64,000 nt of DNA, taken from contig NZ_JAEUAO010000002.1 of assembly GCF_019511375.1 (NCBI RefSeq), positions 620,001 through 684,000 on the forward strand, read 5' to 3'. Shown piece by piece: positions 49,251 to 60,950 of the stretch; position 1 is the first letter of the stretch; each line of letters opens with the position of its first letter. The position numbers and the translations under genes are program-made. This stretch comes from Rhizobium herbae (GTDB lineage: Bacteria > Pseudomonadota > Alphaproteobacteria > Rhizobiales > Rhizobiaceae). Under the pieces are notes generated by a model, which was not told where the DNA came from, searched no databases, and was given only the letters and a program-made list of their open reading frames with translations.

Positions 49251-49285
49251 AAAACCCCGGCAGGATCGCTCCCGCCGGGGTTTTT
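49251..49285. terminator. Bidirectional intrinsic terminator
   Basis: AAAACCCCGGC (49251-49261) pairs perfectly with GCCGGGGTTTT (49274-49284) around a 12-nt loop. T runs lie on both strands, so it can stop the LysR gene on + and the 79-residue protein gene on -. Confidence 0.88.
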
Positions 49286-49303
49286 CGTGCTGATGGCCAT
49301 CGC

Positions 49304-49543
49304 TCAGCCGCGACCCTGCGTGACAATCACCGGGATCAACAGGTCGCCCCAGTTGCCCTCGCCGCCGTGATGCCGGGCCGAGCGGACGAGCTCGACGGAG
49401 ACGCCGGCGTCCACCGCCTTCATGACGGCCTGGTTGAGGCGGTGCAGGTCGTTGGCGACCATGCGGATCATCGCCTGTTGTTCCGGTGTCATGGCCGACG
49501 ACTGCTCTTCGGCCCGTTCTTTGACGCGTGTCTGGACTGTCAT
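49304..49543 (-). CDS. Conserved small protein downstream of aceA
   Basis: The 79-residue product is soluble, with a helical N-terminal half (TPEQQAMIRMVANDLHRLNQ) and a C-terminal RHHGGEGNWGDLLIPVIVTQ. I do not recognise a family with known function. It has no membrane span. It follows aceA after 80 nt on the same strand, with a hairpin in between and a strong terminator behind it, so the two may share a transcript. Confidence 0.75.
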   Translation of the reverse strand: MTVQTRVKERAEEQSSAMTPEQQAMIRMVANDLHRLNQAVMKAVDAGVSVELVRSARHHGGEGNWGDLLIPVIVTQGRG

Positions 49544-49585
49544 GGCATTTCTCCTCTGATGGGGTTCTTGATGGCTGCCTTGTAG

Positions 49586-49615
49586 CCCCTCCCCAAACCA
49601 AGCCTGGGGAAGGGG
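49586..49615 (-). other. Hairpin after aceA
   Basis: CCCCTCCCCA (49586-49595) pairs with TGGGGAAGGGG (49605-49615) with one bulged A and a 9-nt loop. There is no T run on the - strand after it, so it is probably an mRNA-stabilising or partial-termination element and not a full terminator. Confidence 0.45.
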
Positions 49616-49623
49616 AATTGGTG

Positions 49624-50913
49624 TTACTCGGCCGCTGGGCGGAACTGGTCGTGTTCGGTTGATTCATGCATGGCGGTGGTCGAAGACTTGCCGCCGGTGA
49701 TGGCCATCGACACGGCGTCGAAATAACCGGTGCCGACTTCGCGCTGGTGCTTGGTCGCCGTGTAGCCGTTGACCTCGGCGGCGAATTCCGCCTCCTGCAG
49801 CTCCGAATAGGCGGCCATCTGGCGATCCTTGTAGCCCCGGGCGAGCTCGAACATGCCGAAGTTCAACTGATGGAAGCCGGCGAGCGTGATGAACTGGAAC
49901 TTGTAACCCATCGCACCCAGTTCGCGCTGGAACTTGGCGATAGTCGCATCGTCGAGGTTCTTCTTCCAGTTGAACGACGGCGAGCAGTTATAGGCAAGCA
50001 GCTTTCCCGGATGCGCCTTGTGCACACCCTCGGCGAATTTGCGGGCCTGCTCGAGATCCGGCTTCGAGGTCTCGCACCAGATCAGGTCGCAGTTCGGCGC
50101 GTAGGCGATGGCGCGGGCGATGCAGGGCTCGATGCCGTTCCTGACGTGATAGAAGCCCTCGACGGTGCGGCCTGCGTCATAATCGACGAAGGGCTGGTCG
50201 CGCTCGTCGATGTCGGAGGTCAGAAGCTTGGCCGCTTCCGCGTCCGTGCGGGCGATGACCAGCGTCGGCGTCCCCATGACGTCGGCGGCGAGCCGCGCGG
50301 CGTTGAGGTTGCGGATGTGGGCGGCCGTCGGGATCAGGACCTTGCCGCCGAGATGGCCGCACTTCTTTTCCGAGGCCAACTGATCCTCGTAGTGGACACC
50401 GGCGGCACCCGCCTCGATGAAGGCCTTCATGATCTCGAAGGCATTGAGCGGACCGCCGAAGCCGGCTTCCGCATCGGCAACGATCGGCGCAAACCAGGTA
50501 TCGACGGAAAGGCCCTTGCCTTCCGAGGTTTCGATCTGGTCGGCACGCTGGAGTGTCCGGTTGATGCGCTTGGCAAGCTCGGGAGCAGCGTTGGCCGGAT
50601 AGAGCGACTGGTCGGGGTACATGGCGGACGCCGTATTGGCGTCGGCCGCAACCTGCCAGCCGGAGAGATAGATCGCCTTCAGGCCGGCGCGAACCATCTG
50701 CATGGCTTGATTGCCGGAGAGCGCACCCAGCGCATTGACGAAATCTTCCTCATGGATGAGCTGCCACAAACGGTTCGCGCCCATTTCAGCCAGCGTATGC
50801 TTGATCTGAACGGAGCCGCGCAGACGCTTGACGTCCTCGGCGGTGTAGGGGCGATCGATACCGTCGAAACGGCCCTGAGGTGCACCGGGAACGAGATTGT
50901 AAAAATCAGTCAT
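49624..50913 (-). CDS. aceA: Isocitrate lyase
   Basis: AceA splits isocitrate to succinate and glyoxylate in the glyoxylate shunt, needed for growth on acetate and other C2 sources. The 429-residue product has the catalytic-loop motif [11 protein letters not shown] with the active-site Cys. The fold segments [20 protein letters not shown] and [13 protein letters not shown] are also present. It is divergent from an ScfR/RamB-type regulator, the usual controller of this pathway. Confidence 0.97.
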   Translation of the reverse strand: MTDFYNLVPGAPQGRFDGIDRPYTAEDVKRLRGSVQIKHTLAEMGANRLWQLIHEEDFVNALGALSGNQAMQMVRAGLKAIYLSGWQVAADANTASAMYPDQSLYPANAAPELAKRINRTLQRADQIETSEGKGLSVDTWFAPIVADAEAGFGGPLNAFEIMKAFIEAGAAGVHYEDQLASEKKCGHLGGKVLIPTAAHIRNLNAARLAADVMGTPTLVIARTDAEAAKLLTSDIDERDQPFVDYDAGRTVEGFYHVRNGIEPCIARAIAYAPNCDLIWCETSKPDLEQARKFAEGVHKAHPGKLLAYNCSPSFNWKKNLDDATIAKFQRELGAMGYKFQFITLAGFHQLNFGMFELARGYKDRQMAAYSELQEAEFAAEVNGYTATKHQREVGTGYFDAVSMAITGGKSSTTAMHESTEHDQFRPAAE

Positions 50914-50983
50914 ATTGGTCCTCCTGCGATTTTTCGAGCGGTGTTCGACTTTGGTCCAATGCCCGCTTTGTGTGCGAATTTGA

Positions 50984-51134
50984 TGTAAGTAGATTTACAG
51001 TGCGCTGCACAAAGTCGCCATAACAAAGCGATTTATGCGTCTGTGAAAAGGGTTATCATGTCTTGTGTTTTACAGGCGGCTTCTGTAACTTTGTAAAATA
51101 TGTAAATCTCGAATTTTGGCGAGACGTTGTAAAA
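50984..51134. promoter_or_regulatory. Cluster of TGTAA/TTTACA sites between aceA and its regulator
   Basis: The divergent intergenic region contains TGTAA at 50984 and 51084, TTTACA at 50994, TTTTACA at 51068, TTGTAAAA at 51091 and 51127, and TGTAAAT at 51101. RamB-type regulators of acetate metabolism bind related A/T-rich sequences with a TTTGCAAA-like core. These repeats are therefore the best candidates for binding by the product of the gene at 51145. Confidence 0.5.
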
Positions 51135-51144
51135 GGCATGACAA

Positions 51145-52554
51145 ATGGCTGAGAACAAGATTTTCGCCGGCGCCCGCGTGCGGCGCATTCGCAATGGCCT
51201 CTCCCTGACCCAGACGGCGATGGCCGAGGCGCTCGGAATCTCGCCGTCCTATCTCAATCTGATCGAACGCAATCAGCGGCCGCTCACGGTGCAACTGCTC
51301 CTGAAACTTGCTTCCGTCTACAAGGTCGATCTGGACGAGCTGCAGGGGGAGGCGTCCGGCAGCGTGGCGCAATTGCGCGAGATGTTCGCCGACCCGCTGC
51401 TCGCCGGCGAGTTGCCGGGGGATCAGGAACTGATCGAGGTGGCCGAAGCGGCGCCCAATGCAGCCACCGGCATCCTCAAGCTCTATCGTGCCTATCGTGA
51501 GCAATCCTCGCGGTTGAAGGATCTGAGCGGTCTCCTGTCGGGCCAGGGGCACATGGCCGCCCTGTCCGACGCGCGCCTGCCAATGGACGAGGTGCGCGAG
51601 GTCTTCGAAAATCGTCCGCATTATTTCGCGAGGATCGACGAGGCCGCCGAGGCATTGCATGCGCAGCTAACGGCCACCGAAGATTCTGCCGGAGCTCTGA
51701 AGGACTGGCTGCGCAGGGAACATGGCCTGAGCGTCCGCGCCTTGCCGGTGCATGTCATGCCCGATCTGCGTCGCCGTTTCGATCGGCACTCGATGCGGTT
51801 GTTCCTGTCGGAACGATTGTCCCTGCAGGACCAGTTGCGGGAGATCGCGATGGAAGCGGCGCAGATCGCCTTTCCGGAAGCGATTGCAGCCGATCTCGAT
51901 CAACTGGCATTTTCGACGAGTGAGGCGCGGCGTATCGGCCGTTTCGAACTCGCGCGTTATGCCGCGCACGCCATCATGATGCCCTATGGCGCGTTTTACT
52001 CGGCGGCGCTCAGGGCCAAATACGATCTCGATGTCTTGAGCGCCCGTTTTCGTGTCTCGTTCGAGCAGGCAGCGAACCGGCTGGTGACGCTTCAGCGCCC
52101 AGGCCTTTCGGCCGTACCGTTCTTCCTGATGGAGATCGACCATGCCGGACATCGCCTGCGCAAGGCCGGTGCTCAAGGTTTTCCGCAGGCGCGGTTCGGT
52201 GGCAACTGTCCGAAGCTCAACATTCACGCGACGTTTAATCAGGCCGGCCAGATTTTGGCGGACCGCGTGGAAATTTTTGGAGGCGGAGAGTTCCTGGTGC
52301 TTGCCCGGACGATCGACGGTCCCGTTGCAAACTTTCAGGAGCGCATTCGGCGCACGGCAATCCTGATCGGCTGCGATGCCGCTCATGCCCCGGAAACCGT
52401 CTACGGCGAGGTGCCGATCGCCACCGTTGCCGGCGGCACCGCCTGCAGGCTTTGCGAGCGGCAGGGCTGTCTTGCGCGGGCCGAGCCGCCGGTCACGCGA
52501 CCGCTCGGGCTTGATGAGATGGTGACCGGCTTCAGCGCCTTCGACTTTCAATAG
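51145..52554 (+). CDS. Short-chain fatty acyl-CoA regulator (XRE/ScfR-RamB family)
   Basis: The 469-residue product has an N-terminal XRE helix-turn-helix (about 8-62, LSLTQTAMAEALGISPSYLN). A central ImmA/IrrE-like region (about 190-310) has no visible HEXXH protease motif. The C-terminal DUF2083-type domain has a Cys cluster (CRLCERQGCLAR). Such proteins sense short-chain acyl-CoAs and control glyoxylate and propionate genes. Divergence from aceA and the repeats between them support direct regulation of aceA. Confidence 0.92.
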   Translation: MAENKIFAGARVRRIRNGLSLTQTAMAEALGISPSYLNLIERNQRPLTVQLLLKLASVYKVDLDELQGEASGSVAQLREMFADPLLAGELPGDQELIEVAEAAPNAATGILKLYRAYREQSSRLKDLSGLLSGQGHMAALSDARLPMDEVREVFENRPHYFARIDEAAEALHAQLTATEDSAGALKDWLRREHGLSVRALPVHVMPDLRRRFDRHSMRLFLSERLSLQDQLREIAMEAAQIAFPEAIAADLDQLAFSTSEARRIGRFELARYAAHAIMMPYGAFYSAALRAKYDLDVLSARFRVSFEQAANRLVTLQRPGLSAVPFFLMEIDHAGHRLRKAGAQGFPQARFGGNCPKLNIHATFNQAGQILADRVEIFGGGEFLVLARTIDGPVANFQERIRRTAILIGCDAAHAPETVYGEVPIATVAGGTACRLCERQGCLARAEPPVTRPLGLDEMVTGFSAFDFQ

Positions 52555-52790
52555 CCGCCTCTGCTCAGTCGCTGGCAGGATGATGGGGCGGCCTTTACTG
52601 GCATTGAAAAGATTCAGATTTTTGTAGCCACTGCTAAAATTGGTAGGAGCGGGACTCCGGTGTTCGCGATCACGTAAAAGCGCTTGTGGTTGCCCGAAAA
52701 CATGCCTAACTTCCAGACGCATACGGGCTCGGTCGTTTGACGCGCGGCGATGGCGCGGCTGACGGAAGCTCGATAAAAAAGGGGAATTCC

Positions 52791-53885
52791 ATGTCGCGCA
52801 AGATTACCACTGCCTTTGCTGCGCTGATCCTTGTCGGATCCGCGTCGGTTGCGACCGCGCAGGAGCGCGTCGTCAACGTCTACAACTGGTCCGATTATAT
52901 CGACGCCAGCATTCTGGAAGATTTCACCAAGGAAACCGGCATCAAGGTCGTCTACGACGTCTTCGATTCCAACGAGATCCTCGAGACCAAGCTGCTCGCC
53001 GGCGGCACCGGCTATGATGTCGTCGTGCCGACGGCAACCTTCCTGCAGCGCCAGATCGCAGCCGGCGTGTTCCAGAAGCTCGACAAGTCGAAGCTGCCCA
53101 ACCTGTCCAATATGTGGGATGAGATCACTACGCGCGTCGCCACCTACGATCCAGGCAACGAATATGCCATCGACTACATGTGGGGCACGACCGGCATCGG
53201 TTACAATGTCGAAAAGGTGAAGCAGATCCTCGGCACGGACGAGAAACCGACCTGGGATGTCCTGTTCAATCCCGAGATCGCCGCCAAGTTCAAGGATTGC
53301 GGCATCCATCTCCTCGATTCTCCGACCGATGTGGTGCCGAGCGTGCTTGCCTATCTCGGCCTCAACCCCGACAGCCACGAAGCGGACGATCTGGCCAAGG
53401 CGGAAGAGCTTTTGCTGAAGGTTCGTCCCTTTATCCGCAAGTTCCATTCCTCCGAATATATCAATGCGCTGGCGAACGGCGATATCTGCCTTGCGCTCGG
53501 CTATTCTGGCGACATTTTCCAGGCGCGCGACCGTGCCGCCGAGGCCAAGGCTGGCGTCACCGTGGATTACTCGATCCCGCCAACGGGCGCGCAGATGTGG
53601 TTTGACGTGATGGCCATTCCCGCTGATGCGCCGCATGTGGCCGAAGCGCATGAATTCCTGAACTACATCATGAGGCCGGAAGTCATCGCCAAGGCGAGCG
53701 ATTTCGTCTTCTACGCCAACGGCAACAAGGCATCGCAGCAGTTCATCAGCAAGGAAGTGATTGAGGACACCGCGATCTATCCGCCGGCAGATGTGATGAA
53801 GAAGCTTTTCACAACCACACCCTTCGACGCCAAATCGCAGCGCGTGTTGACGCGCATGTGGACCAAAGTGGTCACCGGCCAGTAA
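52791..53885 (+). CDS. potF: Putrescine ABC transporter substrate-binding protein PotF
   Basis: The 364-residue precursor begins with a signal peptide (MSRKITTAFAALILVGSASV, cleavage near ATA/QE). The mature protein starts with VVNVYNWSDYIDASI, the mark of spermidine/putrescine-binding proteins. ATG 52791 is preceded by AAAGGGGA. It is the first gene of potFGHI. With the PuuA/PuuB-like pair at 38.6-41.3 kb it would supply polyamine carbon and nitrogen. Confidence 0.94.
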   Translation: MSRKITTAFAALILVGSASVATAQERVVNVYNWSDYIDASILEDFTKETGIKVVYDVFDSNEILETKLLAGGTGYDVVVPTATFLQRQIAAGVFQKLDKSKLPNLSNMWDEITTRVATYDPGNEYAIDYMWGTTGIGYNVEKVKQILGTDEKPTWDVLFNPEIAAKFKDCGIHLLDSPTDVVPSVLAYLGLNPDSHEADDLAKAEELLLKVRPFIRKFHSSEYINALANGDICLALGYSGDIFQARDRAAEAKAGVTVDYSIPPTGAQMWFDVMAIPADAPHVAEAHEFLNYIMRPEVIAKASDFVFYANGNKASQQFISKEVIEDTAIYPPADVMKKLFTTTPFDAKSQRVLTRMWTKVVTGQ

Positions 53886-53894
53886 GTCGAAGAG

Positions 53895-53923
53895 AATTGC
53901 CCGGACATCAAATCCGGGCAATT
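53895..53923 (+). other. Stem-loop between potF and potG
   Basis: AATTGCCCGGA (53895-53905) and TCCGGGCAATT (53913-53923) form a perfect 11-bp stem with a 7-nt loop, 9 nt after the potF stop. Only two T bases follow before TCCG. It probably acts as an attenuator or 3' protection element that keeps the binding-protein mRNA in excess. Confidence 0.65.
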
Positions 53924-53980
53924 TCCGTATGGGGCACGGACCAAACATGGCCGCGCTGTTTGCACATCATTCGGGGATAG

Positions 53981-55126
53981 ATGATGAAGTCACTTGGCAG
54001 TATCCGGCGCTCCTTCGCCCCTTGGGCCGATGCCACCGCCGTGCCATTCATTGCTGTGAAGAACGTCACCAAGAAATTCGGCGATTTCGTCGCCGTCGAC
54101 AATCTGTCGCTCAATATCTACCCCCGTGAATTCTTCGCGCTGCTTGGTGCCTCCGGTTGCGGCAAGTCCACGCTGCTTCGCATGCTCGCGGGCTTCGAGC
54201 AGCCGACATCCGGCGAAATCGTGCTCGACGGACAGAGCCTGGCCGGTATCCCGCCCTATCGGCGACCGGTGAACATGATGTTCCAGTCCTATGCCCTGTT
54301 TCCGCATATGACGGTCGAGAACAACATCGCCTTTGGCCTGAAGCAGGACGGCATGCCGAAGCCGCAGATCGCCGAGCGCGTCGACCAGATGCTGAGGCTC
54401 GTCAAGCTCGACAAGTTCGCCAAGCGCAAACCGCATCAGTTGTCGGGCGGCCAGCGCCAGCGTGTGGCGCTGGCCCGGTCGCTCGCCAAACGGCCGAAGG
54501 TGCTGCTGCTCGACGAGCCGCTGGGCGCGCTCGACAAGAAGCTGCGCGAGGAGACCCAGTTCGAACTCATGGACCTGCAGCAGCAACTCGGCCTGACCTT
54601 CGTCGTCGTCACCCACGACCAGGAAGAGGCAATGACCATGGCCGACCGCATCGCTGTCATGGCGCATGGCAAGGTCATCCAGGTGGCGACGCCTCCGGAA
54701 ATCTACGAGGCACCGAACTCCCGTTTTGTCGCCGACTTTATCGGTGACGTGAACATTTTCGACGGCACCGTCACGTCTGCCGGAAACGGGACGGTCGATA
54801 TCGCGACGGAAGCAGGGTTTTCAGTGCGCGTGGCTTCGTCGGAACCGCCGGCTGCTGGCACAAAGGCAGGACTGGCCATTCGGCCCGAGAAGATCCGCGT
54901 CGGCCGCGATAAGCCGGCCTGCGCACCCTTGAATGCGGCCGAGGGCGAGATCTGGGACATCGGCTACCTGGGCGACATGACGATTTTTCATGTGCGCCTG
55001 AAGGACGGCAAGGTGATCAAGGCGTCGTCGATGAACGCGGTGCGCGCTGTCGAGGATCCGCTGGGCTATGACCAGCAGGTCTGGGTTTCCTTCGACGAGA
55101 ACGCCGGCGTCTTGCTGAAGGATTGA
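53981..55126 (+). CDS. potG: Putrescine ABC transporter ATP-binding protein PotG
   Basis: The 381-residue product has Walker A GASGCGKST at 56-64, the signature LSGGQRQRVALARSL near 152, Walker B VLLLDEPLGALDKKL and the switch VVVTHDQEEAMTMAD. A C-terminal TOBE-type domain is also present. The N-terminal 22 residues before the ABC core are typical of PotG. potH follows after 4 nt. Confidence 0.95.
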   Translation: MMKSLGSIRRSFAPWADATAVPFIAVKNVTKKFGDFVAVDNLSLNIYPREFFALLGASGCGKSTLLRMLAGFEQPTSGEIVLDGQSLAGIPPYRRPVNMMFQSYALFPHMTVENNIAFGLKQDGMPKPQIAERVDQMLRLVKLDKFAKRKPHQLSGGQRQRVALARSLAKRPKVLLLDEPLGALDKKLREETQFELMDLQQQLGLTFVVVTHDQEEAMTMADRIAVMAHGKVIQVATPPEIYEAPNSRFVADFIGDVNIFDGTVTSAGNGTVDIATEAGFSVRVASSEPPAAGTKAGLAIRPEKIRVGRDKPACAPLNAAEGEIWDIGYLGDMTIFHVRLKDGKVIKASSMNAVRAVEDPLGYDQQVWVSFDENAGVLLKD

Positions 55127-55130
55127 GGCC

Positions 55131-56042
55131 ATGTCAAAATTCGGATCGGCAATCTTCAACCGGCTGGTGATCATCATCCCGTATGCCTGGCTGACGATCT
55201 TCTTCCTTGCGCCCTTCTTCATCGTTCTCAGAATATCGCTGTCGGAAACCGCCATCGCGATGCCGCCTTATCTGCCCGTCTTCAATCTGGCGGATGGCAT
55301 CTCGGGCATCGCCGACAAGCTCGGCGAGCTGTCGGTCGCCAACTATGTGTTTCTTGCTGGCGATGCGCTCTACACCAATGCCTATGTTTCCAGCCTGAAA
55401 ATTGCCGTCGTCTCGACCATTGCGACATTGCTGATCGCCTATCCCATCGCCTACGGCATGGCAAAGGCGCCGACCACGGTTCGCCCGACGCTGCTGATGC
55501 TGGTAATCCTGCCGTTCTGGACGAGCTTCCTGATCCGCGTTTATGCCTGGATTGCGATTTTGAAGCCGGAAGGCCTGCTGAATCAGCTGCTGTTGACCCT
55601 CGGCGTTATCGACGAGCCACTGATTATCCTCAATACCAACTGGGCGATCTATATCGGCATCGTCTATTCGTACCTCCCTTTCATGGTGCTGCCGATCTAT
55701 TCATCGTTGGAAAAGATGGATCACAGCCTGACGGAAGCGGCACTGGACCTCGGCTGCACGCCGATCCGCGCCTTTTGGCGCGTGACGTTCCCGCTTTCCT
55801 TGCCCGGCGTGATCGCCGGCTGCATGCTGGTCTTCATCCCGGCGGTCGGTGAGTTCGTCATCCCGGACCTGCTTGGCGGGTCGGAGACGCTGATGATTGG
55901 CAAGACGCTCTGGAACGAGTTCAACGCCAATCGTGACTGGCCGGTTTCCGCAGCGGTGGCAACGATCCTGCTTCTCATCCTCGTGGTACCGATCATGTTC
56001 TTCCAGCACGCGCAGGCCAAGGCAGACGGCGAGGGCAAGTAA
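55131..56042 (+). CDS. potH: Putrescine ABC transporter permease PotH
   Basis: The 303-residue product has six predicted spans beginning IIPYAWLTIFFLAPFFIVLR. The permease motif SLTEAALDLGCTPIRAFWRV contacts PotG. It is followed by potI after 2 nt. Together PotH and PotI form the channel for polyamine uptake. Confidence 0.94.
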   Translation: MSKFGSAIFNRLVIIIPYAWLTIFFLAPFFIVLRISLSETAIAMPPYLPVFNLADGISGIADKLGELSVANYVFLAGDALYTNAYVSSLKIAVVSTIATLLIAYPIAYGMAKAPTTVRPTLLMLVILPFWTSFLIRVYAWIAILKPEGLLNQLLLTLGVIDEPLIILNTNWAIYIGIVYSYLPFMVLPIYSSLEKMDHSLTEAALDLGCTPIRAFWRVTFPLSLPGVIAGCMLVFIPAVGEFVIPDLLGGSETLMIGKTLWNEFNANRDWPVSAAVATILLLILVVPIMFFQHAQAKADGEGK

Positions 56043-56044
56043 TC

Positions 56045-56860
56045 ATGGTCAAGTGGTCACGCTTCAACATCGCCTCGATCGTTTTCGGCTTCGCCTTCCT
56101 TTATTTGCCGATTGTGCTCCTCGTCATCTTCTCGTTCAACGAATCGAAACTGGTGACCGTCTGGGCGGGGTTCTCGACCAAGTGGTATGCGCAGCTCCTT
56201 CATAATCAGGCACTGCTCGATGCAGCCTGGGTGACGGTGCGGGTCGGCCTGATTTCGGCGACCGTCGCAACGGTGCTCGGCACGCTCGCCGCCCTTGCCA
56301 TGACGCGCTACACGCGGTTTCGTGGCCGCATGCTGTTCTCCGGCATGATCTACGCGCCGCTCGTCATGCCGGAGGTCATCACGGGCCTGTCAATGCTGCT
56401 CTTGTTCGTCGCCATTGGCCTCGATCGCGGTTTCTGGACGCTGACGCTGGCGCACATCACCTTCACCATGTGCTTCGTCGCCGTCGTCGTGCAGTCCCGC
56501 CTGCTGAGCTTCGACCGGTCGATCGAGGAAGCCGCGATGGATCTCGGCGCGACCCCGGTCGCGACCTTCCTGCAGGTGACCCTGCCGGTCATCGCGCCGG
56601 CCGTCTTTTCCGGCTGGGTTCTCGCTTTCACGCTGTCGCTGGATGATCTGGTGATCTCGAACTTCACCTCCGGCCCGGGAGCCACCACGCTGCCGATGAA
56701 GATATATAGCCAGGTGCGATTGGGTGTGACACCGGAGATCAACGCGGTTTGCACCATCTTGATCGGCATTGTCGCCATGGGCGTGCTCATCGCTTCCGTC
56801 GTCTCGCGGCGTCGTGAAATCCAGCGGGTCAAGGACGAGCAGACCGCCTTTGCCCTGTGA
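56045..56860 (+). CDS. potI: Putrescine ABC transporter permease PotI
   Basis: The 271-residue product has a first span IVFGFAFLYLPIVLLVIFSF, further spans, and the EAA-type motif SIEEAAMDLGATPVATFLQV. SLDDLVISNFTSGPGATTLP is typical of PotC/PotI. It is the last gene of the pot operon and converges on the AsmA-family gene. Confidence 0.94.
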   Translation: MVKWSRFNIASIVFGFAFLYLPIVLLVIFSFNESKLVTVWAGFSTKWYAQLLHNQALLDAAWVTVRVGLISATVATVLGTLAALAMTRYTRFRGRMLFSGMIYAPLVMPEVITGLSMLLLFVAIGLDRGFWTLTLAHITFTMCFVAVVVQSRLLSFDRSIEEAAMDLGATPVATFLQVTLPVIAPAVFSGWVLAFTLSLDDLVISNFTSGPGATTLPMKIYSQVRLGVTPEINAVCTILIGIVAMGVLIASVVSRRREIQRVKDEQTAFAL

Positions 56861-56944
56861 TGTCCGCGAGCCCTCAGTCGCGCTCTCTCTCGCGTGGCGG
56901 CAGGAAAACGCAGCACGGACATCTCCAGTTGGCTGATTCGGCGC

Positions 56945-58843
56945 TTATTTTCGAAGACCCTGTGGCAATGTCGATGTGATGGACCGTTGAAGGGCAGGGA
57001 TCGTCGTGAGCGGTGAGATGATTGCATTTGGCCAGGAACCGCCGACAAAGAAGCGAACCGGCGGTGTCGCGGTATCATCGGGTCGAACGGCGCCGGCCAG
57101 TCCCAGACTGCCGCTGCGGTAGGGAATGAACCCCGCAAGCGACAGGGTTCGGCCTTCGCCGCGAATATCCGCCTTCGTCAGTTCGGCAACGCCTCCGTGC
57201 AGCTTTGCAATTATGTCTACGGTAGCAAAGGCAAAGGAACCGCCGCCGGCCTGGCTGATGTTGAAGAAACTGTCCTCCGCCGCAAGCCGTTCGAATTCAG
57301 GTCCGTTGAAGTTCGTCAACACGCCGTCGATTGCGGAATAGCGGATTTCGCCGGAAACGCTGTTCATTGTTCTCGTCGACAGCGGTTCGGTGGTTGCAAG
57401 GTCGACGCTCACCGCGCCCCGCCCCAGCGGCAGCGATCCTTGCAGGCCGAGGCTCGCAACGACAGGGGCGAGATTGGCATTCTTCAGAGAAAACTGCAGC
57501 CGGCCGCCAGTGGCGCCGTCTTTCGCAAGATCGATGCGGCCGCTGAGCGAGCCGTCGGAATAGGTGGCGTCGCCGATATCGAGGGACGCCCGGTCGTTGT
57601 TGATTATCACGCCGGCGGCGATATCGGTAAGTGTGACCGTGCCGTAGCTTGCCTCCTGGGCCGAAAGCCGCAGATCGAGATTGATAAGACTGAGAAACGA
57701 CATGTCCGGCGCCCCGGAAGGGGCGGATGCCGGCTGCATCGGCAGGAGCAAGGCGGGAAGCGACGTCAGGTCGAGCCGCTCGAAGGCAAGCGTGCCATCG
57801 ATCCGCGGGCTGTGCTGCTTGCGCCACGCCACATCCAGAACACCCGTCGCACTGGATCCGTTCAGCGCGAGGGAGAGATTGTCCATCTTCAACGTCTCGG
57901 CGGACACTGTCATGCTGGTGTCGATGGAGGTGGTTCCCGTCGATGACGGCAGCGGTGTCGCCCCGCGAGACCAATTCATCAATGTGGGGAGGGAAGCCGC
58001 CGTCAACTGCAGTTGCCCGGAGGCGAAGGGATGCGTGAAGGCGTTGCCGGTTCCGTCGAAGCTGAAGCTCAGCGGCGCGGCTGTGAACGAGGTCTGGATT
58101 GCACTGTCTCGTCCTGAAAAGAGCATCATCGGCTCATCGCAGACGAAGGACCATTCGACCCGCTCGCCATTCATCAGAGCCGACAGACCTGCACTGATCC
58201 GCGCAGCCGGCGCCGGCCATTGGATCGAGCCGGAAACATTGGTCACCCGATGGGTAGTGGCCGCCATACGGTCGATCAGTTCGAGCGTGCCGTTTTCGAT
58301 GTCGATGTCGCCGATCGGGATGTTGCGGGCCGAAGAAAGCGCCGTTGACGAGGCTTGGGCGATGGCGTCGGCCATCCAGCCGGCCCGTCGCCAATTGAGG
58401 CTCCCGTCCGTCCGGCGCTCGATTTTGAGCACGGGGTTGAGCAGGCGGAAGTCATAGAAGACCGGCGTGCCGCGCAGGGCGGCGAGGAGGTCGAACCCGG
58501 CGGCAATGGAGTCGGCTTTCGCCAACAGTTCCGGAGAGGCTGTATCGCCGCCTTCGAAGGTGACCCTGTGCAGCGTCAAGACGGGGTGCGGCCAGAAGCT
58601 GATTTCGGGATTCCCGGCAATGGCGGCGCGCGCCCCTGTCCAGGAGGAAAGCGCCCGCTCCATGTTGAGCTTGACGCTGGCCGTTGAAATGAAAAGCGGC
58701 AAGGCTACCTTGAACAGCAGGACGAACACGAGCGCGCCGACAAGCAACCGGGCAAGCGCCCGCGATGGAAGCAGCCTGCGGAGCCCTGCTTTGCTGCTGG
58801 CGAGATCGACGTGTTGCTTCATTGCCGTGCGGCGCACCTTCAT
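56945..58843 (-). CDS. AsmA-family inner-membrane-anchored protein
   Basis: The 632-residue product has one N-terminal span (ALARLLVGALVFVLLFKVAL) followed by a large beta-rich exported region. AsmA-type segments include GNPEISFWPHPVLTLHRVTF and LRGTPVFYDFRLLNPVLKIE. AsmA-like proteins are bridge-like lipid-transfer or envelope-homeostasis proteins. The start is uncertain: ATG 58843 and 58822 are both possible and neither has a strong ribosome-binding site; an upstream in-frame TTG is less likely. It is divergent from the acetoacetyl-CoA synthetase gene. Confidence 0.85.
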   Translation of the reverse strand: MKVRRTAMKQHVDLASSKAGLRRLLPSRALARLLVGALVFVLLFKVALPLFISTASVKLNMERALSSWTGARAAIAGNPEISFWPHPVLTLHRVTFEGGDTASPELLAKADSIAAGFDLLAALRGTPVFYDFRLLNPVLKIERRTDGSLNWRRAGWMADAIAQASSTALSSARNIPIGDIDIENGTLELIDRMAATTHRVTNVSGSIQWPAPAARISAGLSALMNGERVEWSFVCDEPMMLFSGRDSAIQTSFTAAPLSFSFDGTGNAFTHPFASGQLQLTAASLPTLMNWSRGATPLPSSTGTTSIDTSMTVSAETLKMDNLSLALNGSSATGVLDVAWRKQHSPRIDGTLAFERLDLTSLPALLLPMQPASAPSGAPDMSFLSLINLDLRLSAQEASYGTVTLTDIAAGVIINNDRASLDIGDATYSDGSLSGRIDLAKDGATGGRLQFSLKNANLAPVVASLGLQGSLPLGRGAVSVDLATTEPLSTRTMNSVSGEIRYSAIDGVLTNFNGPEFERLAAEDSFFNISQAGGGSFAFATVDIIAKLHGGVAELTKADIRGEGRTLSLAGFIPYRSGSLGLAGAVRPDDTATPPVRFFVGGSWPNAIISPLTTIPALQRSITSTLPQGLRK

Positions 58844-58997
58844 ATGGTCTGGAAGCGGATCGATAGGCTTTCGCTGCGGAGAAATCAAACGATTGAAAAC
58901 GGGAAAATGTCGCAACCACCAAAGTCATCAAGTACGTGACCAGTTTATCTTGCGTCGCAGCATGATATAGAGGCTGGTCTGGGTAGCGGAGGAAAGC

Positions 58998-60950
<1,953 letters not shown>

